From assembly GCF_003672135.1 (NCBI RefSeq), contig NC_039506.1, positions 23,220,497 through 23,284,496 on the forward strand: DNA of 64,000 nucleotides, written 5' to 3'. The translations under genes were made by a program, and so were the position numbers. Shown piece after piece: positions 46,701-58,442 of the stretch. The notes beneath the pieces were generated by a model. That model was not told the origin of the DNA. It made no database searches and saw only the letters and a list, made by a program, of their open reading frames with translations. How positions within the stretch are numbered: position 1 is the first letter of the stretch; every line of letters begins with the position of its first letter. The DNA comes from Ooceraea biroi. Lineage: Eukaryota; Arthropoda; Insecta; Hymenoptera; Formicidae.

Positions 46701-48414
46701 TCGTGATCCCTTTTGATTCGATACCATCGTTATCTAATTCTCATTATCTTAATTTCAATCGTGTTGGAAATATTTAACGCTTTATATCAATGCTTCATTA
46801 AATATGATTTAATAATGAATCTAATAATGAATTGTTATAATCCTTATTGCAAGGTACATCGTCGTCTTTCTTCAAATGCCTCAATGTTCTCAAAACTAAT
46901 TAACGTTGTTGCTCATTCTCATATGTCCTTTTATATTCATGTTTTCTACAAGATATCCATGTATCAGCGAGATTGTGCACAATGCCAATCGGCGCTTGGC
47001 TCTTCCGCTCGGCATTAAATGTACTACGAATATGACGATCTTTCAATTTCAGCAACGACAACGCTCGGTCCTCGTACCGCGATTGCTTGCGGGACTGCAA
47101 GCAACGTTGACGTTGAGCTCGAAGCCGGGCGGCGTGTTGCTGCTGTTGCCGTTGCTATTAACGACGCAGCTTTCATCGAAGAAGCCACGTGACGTGCAGA
47201 CAGCCGGTGCAGACGAGGGGGTAACGACGCCGCTCGACGCCGGCGTCGCGGCGACGGTGGTGGCAGCAACGACGTGGGTGCAACCCGCGGGGGGGCAGCG
47301 GCGAGTCATACCGATATCCAGCGATGCCGGCCGATGAGGACGCCCACCGCCGTGTTGCTGGTGCTGCAGTTGCACCTGGCTCATCGCGCAGCAACGCTGC
47401 AGCGACGCACGTATCTGGTCTCCTTGTTGTTGCTGCTGCGCCGGATGTTGCAGTCCGACGTTGCAAGGGCCCGGCGGTGGAAACGCGCCCGGCGACGGAC
47501 GGGACTCCTGGGTGGCCCGCAGGCTTCTCGCGCATGTCTCCCGGTCGTGACTGTTCTGTAACGCACACGTACCTGGATCAGCTGACGTCGAACTTGCCAA
47601 CGTCAGTAACCTTCAGATACCGAGATATCGCGAGATACCACGCGTTCAAATTCGCGTTCTTCCATTGACGAAAGAGGATCGCGTCGCGCGATCGCGCGCG
47701 TGTTGGAAAAGATTTATGCACATCGTGCCATGATCACGGAATATCCCCTTTCAATTTCGCGATTTCCTTGATTAAATTCGATTTGAATATCGAGAAAGGT
47801 TTCCTTTATCGTGTCCGCTCAATTTTTTACATGAACAATCTTGCATTAAGCTCGAATTTAAAAGTTCTATTGAAAACAAGATTCATTTGGTATTAATGAA
47901 ATAAGGTGATTTTATCATCTGTATCCTCAGTCTCTGAAACTGAATTTCCTGAAGTCAACTGTAGAATCTGCAACCGGAAAGCACATCTGGTGATATCTGG
48001 AGCGGCTTATCTACTTGGATAACGTACACACAAGTTCCACGCTCGTGCAAGCGGATTCAGCGATGCACACACGGACGAGGTAGGCAGAGGATGCGTGTGG
48101 AAGGAGGCCACGTATGGTTGGTTTTGTTCGATCTTCGTTGAATCGTATACACGTCGTGAACGTCGGTGTTAGTCGTTTTATTGCGGCGATCGTTAGGAAC
48201 GATGAGTTAGTTAGCGAGGTGATTCTTTCGTGATTCGTGCCGGTGTCGGCAACCAGGATTTTAATGCAGGGCCACACTCCGGGCGGGCAAAGGGCCACCT
48301 GTATACCTGGGCGATGCACTGGGAGACGACGTGATCAGGGAGCGCGGGGAACTGCTGCTTCAGCTCGTGGAACAGCTGCATGATAGTGATGTTAGAGCAG
48401 TGGCACTCCCCCAT
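43799..48414 (-). CDS. TAB2/TAB3-type TAK1-binding adaptor with CUE and NZF domains
   Basis: Seven coding exons in transcript order: 48414-48307, 47555-47078, 46307-45924, 45483-45259, 44602-44451, 44382-44289 and 44214-43799. They total 1857 nt, 618 residues, and all phases match. The N-terminus carries a ubiquitin-binding CUE domain (about 8-50: LFHELKQQFPALPDHVVSQC, then NSHDRETCARSL). A long Pro/Gln/Ser-rich linker follows. A coiled coil spans about 399-475 (KLVAEQLARKERLAKELRAE, then ELKVKLRSEIYQLQVECDRL). An NZF zinc finger lies at about 537-562 (WVCTMCTFDNHP, KCEECDMPR; C-x2-C-x10-C-x2-C). In TAB2/3 the NZF binds K63-linked ubiquitin and the C-terminal region binds TAK1, linking immune receptors to NF-kB and JNK signalling. 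Unlike human TAB2, where the NZF ends the protein, about 57 Ser/Pro/Gly-rich residues follow. 5' non-coding exons probably lie further upstream. Confidence 0.93.
45591..45791 (+). mobile_element. Internally deleted mariner relic in a TAB intron
   Basis: The ends are inverted repeats: left CGTCGGTGCATAAGTTCTTG and right, read inverted, GGATCGTTGCATAAGTTCTT. They closely match each other through GCATAAGTTCTTGC. Between them, on the + strand, a frame reads FFRCGICMLP, resembling the C-terminal F-x-R-x-G-I-x-x-L-P of mariner transposases, followed by GNYF-like decay. At about 200 bp the copy lacks the catalytic domain and is non-functional. It sits in the intron between TAB exons 45924-46307 and 45259-45483. 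Confidence 0.7.
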
Positions 48415-51400
48415 CGTGGGCCCCCATCCTCCTGGCAGGGCCTACCTGCGGGTGCCACGTATTAACGTATTACACTCGGAAGCGTATCATCGATCTTCGC
48501 GTATCCCAGAATCCCAGATACGGCATACGGTATATCGGTCACCAGTCTTCGTTGAGCTGAGCTAGTGAACGGCCGACACGCGCGCGCGCTAAGAAGAGCC
48601 CGCCAACGCGTCTCCCTCGTGATGATCCTACGGTCGTGTTAATGAGAGACGAGCCAAGAACGCACGTAATAACGCGGACACGGACGGAAGTTTTCCTCAC
48701 CAGGAGCTTGGATATTTTGTAATTCATTGGATAAGCGAGTTGGATCGCGTCCAGATCGAACGATCTTTGTTTTCGACTTGGAGCAATCTGTCGGCGACGT
48801 GCGAGACGTCGCGCGTGATGCTGGTGGAAAGCGGATGGGAGTCGCGAAGATGACGGCGATCGGCTGACGGACTCTCGATGACTCGTGCCACGTGCGACGA
48901 TGACGATGAAAGAGAGAAAGAGAGACCGTGGAACCTGGCAACCGGGAAGCGCGCCGAAAGCGCATACGCGCGGACGCAACAGTCGTGCCGTACACGTATT
49001 TATTTCCCTCCCGCGAGTCCGGCAGGTGCGACGCGTTACTCTTGGAAGTCGGAGCTTCCCTTCGCCTCTTCGTCGTGCCAAGCAAGGAAGAGGGAAGCTT
49101 TTCCACTCTCTCTCTCTCTCTCTCTGCGGTATATCTTATCGTATTTATAAACGCGACTGGTTGACCCATTTTTCAAGAGTAACGCATAAGTCGAACCAAG
49201 ACGTTCTCTCGTTTCTGGACGCCGAGAAATTCTTGTTATCATCCGCAGGGACAAGTCCCTTGCCTTTTAATCGCGTGCGAGGATACATTAATTTTCCCGC
49301 GAGAATCGAAATGAACATATACAATCAATATCGGTCTGATAAACGTAGCGAAAAATAAAGGTCTTAATTGTGAAAGTACACACACGCACACACACACAAT
49401 CCGATGTATAATGTCGCGTAGATGATATCTAGATGTGTAGTATGCTTACGCACGCGTGAATCATTCCATGTTTTTTTTCGCTGATAACTGCCAAAATCTG
49501 CGCTGGCTAATTTGAAATTCTGATTTACTCCCACGTGAGCAATCGCGCCATGACACCCGTTACATCGTGAAATTGGCAGCTACGTCAGGAAGGCGATGGA
49601 CACCTGTGCAGCATGCCACGTAGGAGTGCCACATAATTAGCCGGCACTGAGAGCTGTGCCGTGCGCTCGCTCTCGCTAATAGTGATGAAATTTTCTCAAT
49701 AATTCTTGTGAAAAAGACTATTTTTATTCATAAAATGATTACCATAAAAAGAAGTGGAACAATTAAATTAATTGCGTCGTGTAATTAACACAAAGTAATA
49801 AAGCTAAATAATCTCAAAAAAATTAAAGATGGATACCCTTTGATGATAAAATATTACAATAAAAAATATGGCAAAAAAAACGACAGCCATGATTGAAGAA
49901 AAATATCGATAGTAGAATCGATAGTAGTAACTCTTGAAAAGAAAAATGCATCTTCTTTCGCGTCGAGATTACCGTCGACTTCCTTTTTTATTTGATTCAA
50001 AAACTTGATTCACGCTACCACGCCTGACGGCCTTTAAGCGTTCTCGCGAGCTCGCGATTGGCAAACAAACGCGCACGACGCCAATTCGATCGGAAAAGAC
50101 TTCGACAGGGTAAAAAAGTTTCAGCCGCGCGGAATTCGCACTTGGCGCGTCGCCATGCGGTGGAATAAAGTGCTAGAGGGAATTAATAATCTCCGTCGCT
50201 TCCTTTTCTTCCGCACCTGGCAAGACCGCGGGTCAGGTGAGCGAAGCATCAATCAAGAAGGAAAGCGTTTATTGGCACGCGGTGCCATCCCGCGCGTGCA
50301 ATTTCCATCTTATCTCGTTTCGACCCTTTCAGCCGATTAATTAATTTAATGCAGACGGAGAGACCGTGTTTTACATGCATCCATTAAGAACCCGTGTTTC
50401 TCTCTATTTCTCTGGGCACAGCTACCGCACTCGAAGGTGTAGATACTACAAGGAGGACGAAAAAATGAACGCAGAATTAATTAGCGACTGCTCTCTCTTT
50501 CTTGCAAGACACAAGTCTCACAAAGCAAGTTTCTCACATCTGTCGCGCCCGATGATTATCTCAACTGTGCTCAACTGTGTTTTCAGCTCGTTCGCCGGCG
50601 ATCTTTGGCAAGTAGTTTGGCGCTCTTCTCCTCGAGATTTTCGAAAACAAGTCTATACGTGAATGAGCGAAATGCAAATAAATGCGAGTGGGCAGACGGG
50701 CACTCGACGAGATGGTGGCTGCGCGAATTCGTTCCGGCCCTGTTCACGAATCAGCCATCGAATAAACCAACCCACTCGTGCCAAAGATACTTTTTCATTG
50801 GCGTAGAGCGTGATCGGATGTTACTGTATCGGATAACGAACTCGTCATACTCCTCTCGGCAATAGTTGCTAGGAAATATAAACAGAAGCTCAAGCGCATA
50901 TTGCTATTAGCTTTAAATTAGTCCAAGAAATCGCGAGCAACAACAAATGATGGATAGGAAACCCGTCAAAATTGGAACACCACGTTTCCCCGTTCGTATC
51001 CGATGATGAGAACGCAGAATCGTCATCGAGATGAAGGAAAGTTTCTCATCGACGGAAAAACAGCGACTATCGGAAAGCCGAACACGTCCGGGACGATTCT
51101 AACGACGATGGAGAGTTTTAAGAGAACGAAAGTGCTATTCGCGTCGGGACAAGCGAAAAAGGAAAAGCGGAATTCCAGGCTGCCGAGAAGATATTTGTGT
51201 CATGAAATACCCAGGAGACACGCACGTATACGCACGTACACGCACCGTGGCCGTTTTCGTCTGGTCCTCGTGTAGAGACACGAGGAAAAGCGGTGGATTC
51301 CACCACCGGTATTTCCACGCGTCACCCTTTTCTTTTATCCGCTCGTTTTTCTTTTGTACATACATCGCGCGGAATTATTTTCAAGCACCGTAGAAATCTG

Positions 51401-54050
51401 CCTTTCACAGCCGGTTATCACAGCGAAGATGACAGGATTTTTTGCGCAGAGAGAGAGAGAGAGAGAGAGAATGCATAATTTTCTACATTCAATCACGCAC
51501 AATTTTCTACGGGAGAAAAGCAACGATTTCCCTGCGATCTCGACGGAGCAACACGTGACGTTGTTACTTATCATTCTTCCGCGGATTGCACGATGAATCG
51601 CACGTATCTAAAATTACAAAGTGCACGACTATACGACACCTGTTGCTTGGACACGGCCACGGCAGCTAATTGCACGAAATTACATCTCATCAGCGTACGC
51701 GACGTAACGAACGCAATGAAATCTGAATGGCAATTAGAGCTTGTAAAATTGATTTAACATGTTTCCTTAATAAACGAGTCTCTAAATAAAAAATTCTATA
51801 AAAATCGTATCATCAGATTTTATAGATATAATTTCGTTATTATTATTACGATTTTCCACCATTCGAAGCTGTTTCGTCAACGAATCAGACATCGAACGGT
51901 CGATGCAACCTGGTCACGGCGTCGCGACGCTCCCTCGTCTCGCGCGTCCAACGCGACGGCAGCTAATCCGCGTCGGAGTTTAACATACGTCGGGGGCGTC
52001 AAGTCGGTCGAGCCACCAGACGAAAATAAGGAACCAAGAATAATAATTGACGAGGAACGCACCGTTAACGTTAAGCGGAGCCGTACGATAAGTCGCGACT
52101 GTGCGGCAAAAATAAACGCCACCTATGCCGAGGATAAAATATCATATTCTTTTTCTTCTCGCGAGAATCGCCGCCTTTTACGCGCGGGATGTCTTTAAAT
52201 CTTTAATCAAATCAATTGGAAATTTAACTAAAGGATACTTTTCAGAGAAAACGCGCGATTTAAGAGATTCATACAATTGCAGGCACTATTTGCCTTCCTC
52301 TTATAAAGACTGACATCCATGGCTCTTTAAATGGCCCTTTCGCTTAAGCATAAACATCGATTGGCATTTAAATTCAAATCTCATGAGACTCCATGAATGC
52401 AATTATATCCCACAATGAAACCTTTCACCCGTCGCGAGTATTTATGACATTTGTTGCCACGTGCGCGCGTCCTAATTGAATTATTAAGCGAAATCGCGGA
52501 GCGCGTTTGACGATTAATTTATTGGCGATTACACAACCGTTGTTGTTTAGTTGCACAATAAATATTTTTCCACTATCGGCATTTCGGTAGTGAAAGTAGT
52601 CTCAAAAAGATCCTTGCACTCGGAATCTAAATGATACATGATTAGGTCAAAGTGATAACGTACCGGATACAGCTACGATGGTTAAATCGATCGAGATTCC
52701 GAGTGCCGGATTTAGAAAACCGGTATTTTAATTCGCGAATTCCTTATTTACGAAACTGAAAGCGCAACGTGTCACGGTGATCGAGATGACAATTTCACGA
52801 ATTACTGTTGCCACGATTCGTGCCGTTTTCACATTATTATGGTCCTGAATTTTAGCGAAACGAATTCGGTAAAATTTAGCGCGGATGAAACATGGCGACG
52901 CGCGTGTCAATCGGCGCCCCAGGACGTCTCAATCGCAGGAAACGGGCACCTGGTGCCCGTTGGCCAATCGTCGCTAGTATGTACTTCGACTTTAAATAAA
53001 CCGGCGCAGCGAGAGGCGTAACGCTCCAACACGAGCTTGTTATGACAGGCACGCGATACATATGTTTTACGGCGGAACGTTAAATTGATGCAGTAACGCG
53101 ACCGACCGCACGCTCGCTGTCATGCAACTAACACATATATACGTGTACGCATGTATGAATAGTTCACCCTCTCTCCCTGCTCTTACGCTCTGCTTGTCGT
53201 AAAGGAACTTGCAATCAGAAAGTGGCTTGCAATCGAAATAGCGCTTGCATTCCAAGGAACAAGATATCTAACTAGCTAAGTAACAAAAGTCAAGATGATT
53301 TATGCAAGATAAGAATTATATGTGACACATTTAATTTGATAGTTTAATTCGCAACGCGAAATTCGTCATGACAAACGTTTCCCATAAAACCGGCCAGCGG
53401 AGATCATCAAAAACCCTCGATCGATCGCCGATACACTGAGCCAAGCTCGCTCGTGTACATACGCTCGTCTCGCAAAGAGGATCGCATGTAGATCATACGC
53501 ATGATCCTTACCCGCTTAACTCATGGCGCGGATACCGGCGGATATCTGGCGACGAGTCGCTTCGCAACATTATCGCGTATCGTTTGCGCAACGATTGTGC
53601 GACCGGCGTGACGCCGGCGTACGTTTCCTATCTCGATGTCCCGACGCCGACATTGGGCAAAGATAATCGCACCATTTCTCGTAGACCGTTTTACCGTTCC
53701 TTTCGGCTGCACCAGGCTACACTTTCCGCATTTAAACCGTGACGGATGTACATTAACGGAAGAAGAGGCAGATAGAATTAGAACGATAACGTGCAGCCGA
53801 AGAGAACCGACACGAGCGCGCGACTGAAGAGCGAACGACGGCTTTCGACGCCCGTCCGAATTTGCAAAACGCGCATGGCGAGCGCATTGTTGTTGCGGCG
53901 CGCGTATCCATCCGGTGCATACCATCGCAGGTGTATTTTCGTGCCGCGTGGGGTGCCCGCCACCGCGAGTAAAAGTCAGAGCGCGCTCTGCTGTGCGCTC
54001 TCCTCTCTTTCTCTCTTCCTCCGTTTCTCTGTTTCTCTCTCTTTCGACGC
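48415..54050. other. Upstream region of the TAB gene, no coding exon found
   Basis: CpG-containing DNA with many short overlapping frames on both strands, rich in Arg/Ser, none resembling a protein. The bases just upstream of the TAB start (about 48420-48460) contain AG-ended pyrimidine-poor stretches, so the 5' UTR could be spliced from further upstream. Microsatellites: CT at about 49106-49125, CA at about 49381-49398 and GA at about 51448-51471. It probably contains TAB 5' non-coding exons and introns, which is inference. Confidence 0.4.
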
Positions 54051-55130
54051 CAAGAGAACGACCGATGCCGACGCCACCGCCGTCGTCGTCGTCGCTGTCG
54101 CCATCGCCGTCGCCATCACCGTCGCCGTCGTCGTCGTCAGCCACGACGACGTCGACGATCGCCGTGGAGCGCCGCTTTCGGATCGAAAACTTTAATCGAT
54201 GAGAAGCAGGCGTTTGAACTCACCGGACGGCAACCATCGGGGACGTCCGACGAGCAGGCTCCGATGCTGGTGTACACCTCTTCCTCCTCCTTCTTCTCCT
54301 CCACTTCCTCCTCCTCCTCCTTCTCCGCCCGTCGCGACAAACACCTCCACTCCGTCCGTGGCAGAAGGAAGGGACCAACGGTGCTGCGGTCGCTCGCCGA
54401 GGGGATCCCGTGTCCACGCGCTCCGCGTTGCCCTCCCCGTCGCGCTCTTCGGCTCTCTCACCTGTCACCGTACACGATCGCGGCACGCGCGTCCGTCCGC
54501 ACCGGTCTTGCGCTGCTTGAAACTCTCTCTTGCCTTTCTTACACCGTTTCTCGTTGTTCCGCGCTCTCGCGTTATGCCGCACCGCGTTCGCGTTCTTTCT
54601 CGCGCAGGTACTCGAGAGGCGACGACGAGCCGTGCCACTACCGTCCGTCGAGGCTACTGATCAGCTGTGCGCTGCGTACCGACCACCGCGCTGCTCGCTG
54701 CAACTTCCGTTCGACGCGTCGCGTCGCGCCGCGTCGATCCGTGAAACACGGTGCGATCAACGATAATCCCGCGCACGCGCGATTAATGTCCCGTCGATCT
54801 CTCGCGACGAGCGCGAGCGACCGCGAGTTACGTGTCGACGGGAGCTCGCGCGATCGCGTAGTCAAGATGGCCGCCGCGCTGACAAGTGCCACCCTATTTA
54901 TGAATGGAAAACGCGTCATAATAGTTCGCCACGGTCCACGGGAAGCGGGCGGGGGCGACGGGATGGCTCGGTGTGCTATTTTCGAGCGCGTACGAGACCG
55001 GACACCGACGCGCGGCGTCGCGACGGATACGGTCTTCCTCTTTCTCGCTCCCGCGCGACTGTATCTGGTTCCGTCTGCCCGCGGCACACCAGTCCTCTCG
55101 ATTCCGAATCAACGTCGGATCACATGATAC
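54050..55130. promoter_or_regulatory. GC/CpG-rich block with trinucleotide tracts, candidate promoter/first exon
   Basis: This kilobase is much richer in G, C and CpG than its surroundings. It contains a GTC/GCC trinucleotide tract (about 54064-54160) and a CTC/TCC tract (about 54279-54332). Long open frames occur in several phases on both strands (e.g. 54264-55127 on + and 53521-54144 on -), but their peptides are Arg/Ser- or Asp/Gly-repetitive and show no domain, as expected from GC-rich composition. A promoter or untranslated first exon for the TAB gene on the - strand is the most economical reading, but unproven. Confidence 0.35.
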
Positions 55131-57404
55131 CAAAATTTAAGGAAAGCGCACTAATGAACATGCGACAGAAATGAGGGACTAAAAAAATTGAAATTTTATG
55201 TTACAAAATGCGAAAGTAGTCTTCTCTTTTACAATTTCTCACGTCGCAATCGTCAAGCGTTAACAATTTTTTATCTCGTACCTTACCTTGAAGTTTTAAG
55301 TTTCTCGTTGCGTGTATTGAATTTCCTATATCTTTTAATCGAGATAAATATATGATTAAACACCGCGGATAAAAAAAGAGGAAATGAGAAAGCGATAAAT
55401 ATCAGATAAATAAGTATCAGATCTTCAATATCCACTTCAAAGTAATTTTTAAAAGTAAAAACAGAATTAAAATAGAAGAGAGTAATTCTCTGTAAAATTC
55501 TCCAATGATATATCTGCAGCCTTGAGCTCTTGATAATATTTCATAATAACGTATAAGTGACTTTTAATTTTTGCCATGCTCAACATGTTTGTATTTTATC
55601 TCCTTTCTAATACTTGCGAGTAATATCATATAAAATTAGAACAAAATAATGTACGTAAGTAGAAGAGTAAACTCGATTCTTATACATATGCTACGTTGTT
55701 TTAATTTCGATACTTTGGCAATCGCTAGTGTAGTCCTTTTTTTATAGTTTTTCATAAGTAAACTGAGAACTAATGACACCTTTAAAATTTTTTATTTAAA
55801 ATTGCGCTAATTAATTATTAATTAGAGACAACTGCCATATAAATATAATCATGGTTTTGATATATCCACTTTGTTCAATTTGTATCCCTGTTTCACCGCA
55901 AATCCTGTTTCATTTGTATTTTTTTCCTCGCAGAGCTCTGCAATTATCAGCTTTAAGATCAAAATCAGTAATCTCGAAAATATTAATTGGAATACCGGAT
56001 GCTTTCGTCGTGACAAATAATAAACGCAAGACATTACTGTAAACACTGGTATATTGATTTCTACAGATATATAAACCAAAATTAATAATAATAATAATAT
56101 AGTAATAATAATAGAATTACTAATGCGGAATAGACAGTTGCTTACGAGTAGACAATTGCTCATTTTTCGTCTCCTGCACGGAACGGTGAATTCTGTGTTA
56201 TTGGAAAATACACAGAGAATTTCGTTGGAGAACGCAGCGCTCGCTTCCTGACGCTCGTTTCCAATTTCATCCAATCTTCGAATCCGTTGGTGGAAAATGC
56301 TAACAGTGTGAAACGTGAATAACAAAATGCCTCGTGTTACGCCGCGGAATCCAGAAGAAACGTACGCACTACGAATCACGTGCAGTAGCCAGAGAGATAC
56401 GGCTGAACGTTTTTCCTTTTTTTTTTCCTCTCCCGCGTGTGCATATCAACGACCACAGTCCATCGTGTCAATCGCGCTTAAGAATACGTAGCCCCGTAAA
56501 ATGTATTAACGATTCCGAACTCCGTACCCGTCCCGTTAATGCGAAATACTTCAGTCGTGCTCAAGTATCTTCTTACGATAGCTCGTGATGCGAGCAAGCA
56601 GCAACAAAGTGGGGGAGGAACCTAACGCGTGAATACATTAAAGCGTGATAATAAGATATCGAGCGTCTTACATCTCAAGTTTTACTTACGTAAAGAACAC
56701 TCGGGAATAATGCTTTCTCATTTGAGAAAGATGATCTTAAAGGACCACAATGGTATGGTATAATGGCACCAATTCGATTTCATCGAACGCATACGTTTCT
56801 TTTGCATTCTCGGTATTGGTTTTCACAATCGTCGTCCTCTGAGAACGGCAGAATCATTCTTCTGATAAATTCAATCTACGAATCAACAGCAAATTAAAAT
56901 CTTGCTAATACTACTCGGGTCAAAACTACATACGTACCGCGTACGTGCCGTACGTAGCGAAGGGGGGAAGGAAAAGAAACGAGAACATGAAAAAAATTGA
57001 TGAGAAAATCGATGCTCTAGGATCATATGTAAGACTTTTTAAAAGCCTTAATGCGCTTGCATATGTTTTTGCGTCGTTTGCGGTAAAAAAGCTAATCCGT
57101 GTACACCCGACTTGATCAGGTCCCTCAAGTGGGGAAAGTTCGACAACGATCCAGCAGTGATTGCTTAGTACATAAAGATATAAATCGATCAATGATGCGC
57201 GCGGCGCGGCAGCTAGAAAGACGGGAGTTTCAACGTGAAGATACTCCTGCTGTGTTTTTCGATGCTAAATGGTGAATATTAAATTACAAAAGGCGCGCGC
57301 GTCGCTGAAACTCCGTCGGAGCGATTCGCCGTCTCGCTGTAGGCCGATCTCGGTATCTAATCGAAGTCACGCGATCGCAAACTCGACTCGAGGGAAGGTC
57401 CAGC
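55131..57404. other. Gene-free interval downstream of CLIC
   Basis: AT-rich from 55.2 to 56.2 kb, mixed after that. It includes the 3' untranslated region of the CLIC gene next to 57405. No frame resembles a known protein and no canonical poly(A) hexamer close to the CLIC stop is convincing. Confidence 0.4.
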
Positions 57405-58442
57405 CTAATCGTCGTTGACCTCGATCGGGATACTCGTGGTGAAGGTCGGCGTTTCCAGCTCCTCGTGCTTCTTCATCTTCATACTCTGCGACAATTATAC
57501 AAAGCGAATTTTATAATTGTATTAATAAACAGCAATTCGCGTAATTAACGTACGAACGCGATCGTGTCACCGCGAGTGCGCGCGAATTAGAGCCACCCAC
57601 GTCGAAAAAGTGCTAATTATTCAAGCCCAGTCGCTAAATCGCACGCAATTAGTGGATGATCCTGTAACATCTCACCTGTTGCAGTTTGTAGTGGTTAATG
57701 ATATCCTGATCGGCCGGGCAGCTCTGCAGGAAAGCGTCCAGCCTGTACATGTGGTGCATGTACCGCCACAGGTGCACAAGGGTCTCCGGTATCTCGAAGT
57801 CGGCAAAGTACTTGCCGGCGACCCTGATGTGCTGCAGCCGCGGCATCAGCTCGCAGTCGAAGCAGCACATGGTGTCGCCAGTGAGGAAACGCGTACCCTT
57901 GCGGCCCAAATGCTCGTCAATCTTGCGCAGGTGCGCCATCAGCGACGAGGACTTCGGATCCTTGTCCTTGTCCTTTGCGTTCAACAGCAGTAACTTGAGT
58001 TTCTGCAATGGACAAAACGAACGACATGCAGAGTTTCTCCGTCAGGCAAGAGCGAGGAGGATATATCTAATTACAACTAAACGCAGATCTAAAAACAGCT
58101 TGATTTCCTGATCAATCTTGATCTCTCGACACTCACGCTGAACAGGTTTTCCACGAGGGTTGCCACTTCCTTATCCTGTACAAACAGATTGTGCCCACCG
58201 GGAATATTCTTCATGATGTGCCGTTCAATTTTTTCGTTCTCCAGTATCGCGTCGCCATTGTCGATCAGGATGGGCGGCGGTGTGGCCTGGAAGTTGGTGC
58301 GAAAATCAGGTGGCGGTTTCTGCATATCCACGGTGGTTACTTTCAAGGAGATTGTCTTCAGTTCCGCCAAAAGGTACAGGTCCATGAAGTACTCTTGGCA
58401 GAAGAGGCAGGCTCCCTTTCGACGGCCATCGATCGTCGATGC
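57405..58442 (-). CDS. Clic: Chloride intracellular channel (CLIC) family protein, N-terminal exon missing
   Basis: Three exons in transcript order, 58442-58137, 58002-57676 and 57485-57405, give 237 residues to a TAG stop. The first visible exon opens in phase with ASTIDGRRK and an acceptor TTTCCAG, so a short 5' exon encoding the start remains to be found. CLIC proteins have a glutathione-transferase fold. The redox motif is CLFC (visible residues 12-15) in the thioredoxin-like half. The helical half includes LTGDTMCCFDCELMPRLQHI and CPADQDIINHYKLQQ, typical of invertebrate CLIC (Drosophila Clic, C. elegans EXC-4). Family members act as soluble oxidoreductase-like proteins and at membranes, with roles in tubulogenesis in worms. 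Junctions are GT-AG and all exons are whole codons. No lesion is seen. Confidence 0.95.

Noticed and set aside
53521..54144. A 207-residue open frame on the - strand starting with Asp/Gly repeats
   Set aside because: The start is a translated GAC/GGC tract and the rest shows no family resemblance; composition explains the open frame.
54264..55127. A 287-residue open frame on the + strand
   Set aside because: It is Arg/Ser-rich, overlaps other long frames in the same GC-rich block on both strands, and contains no recognisable domain.
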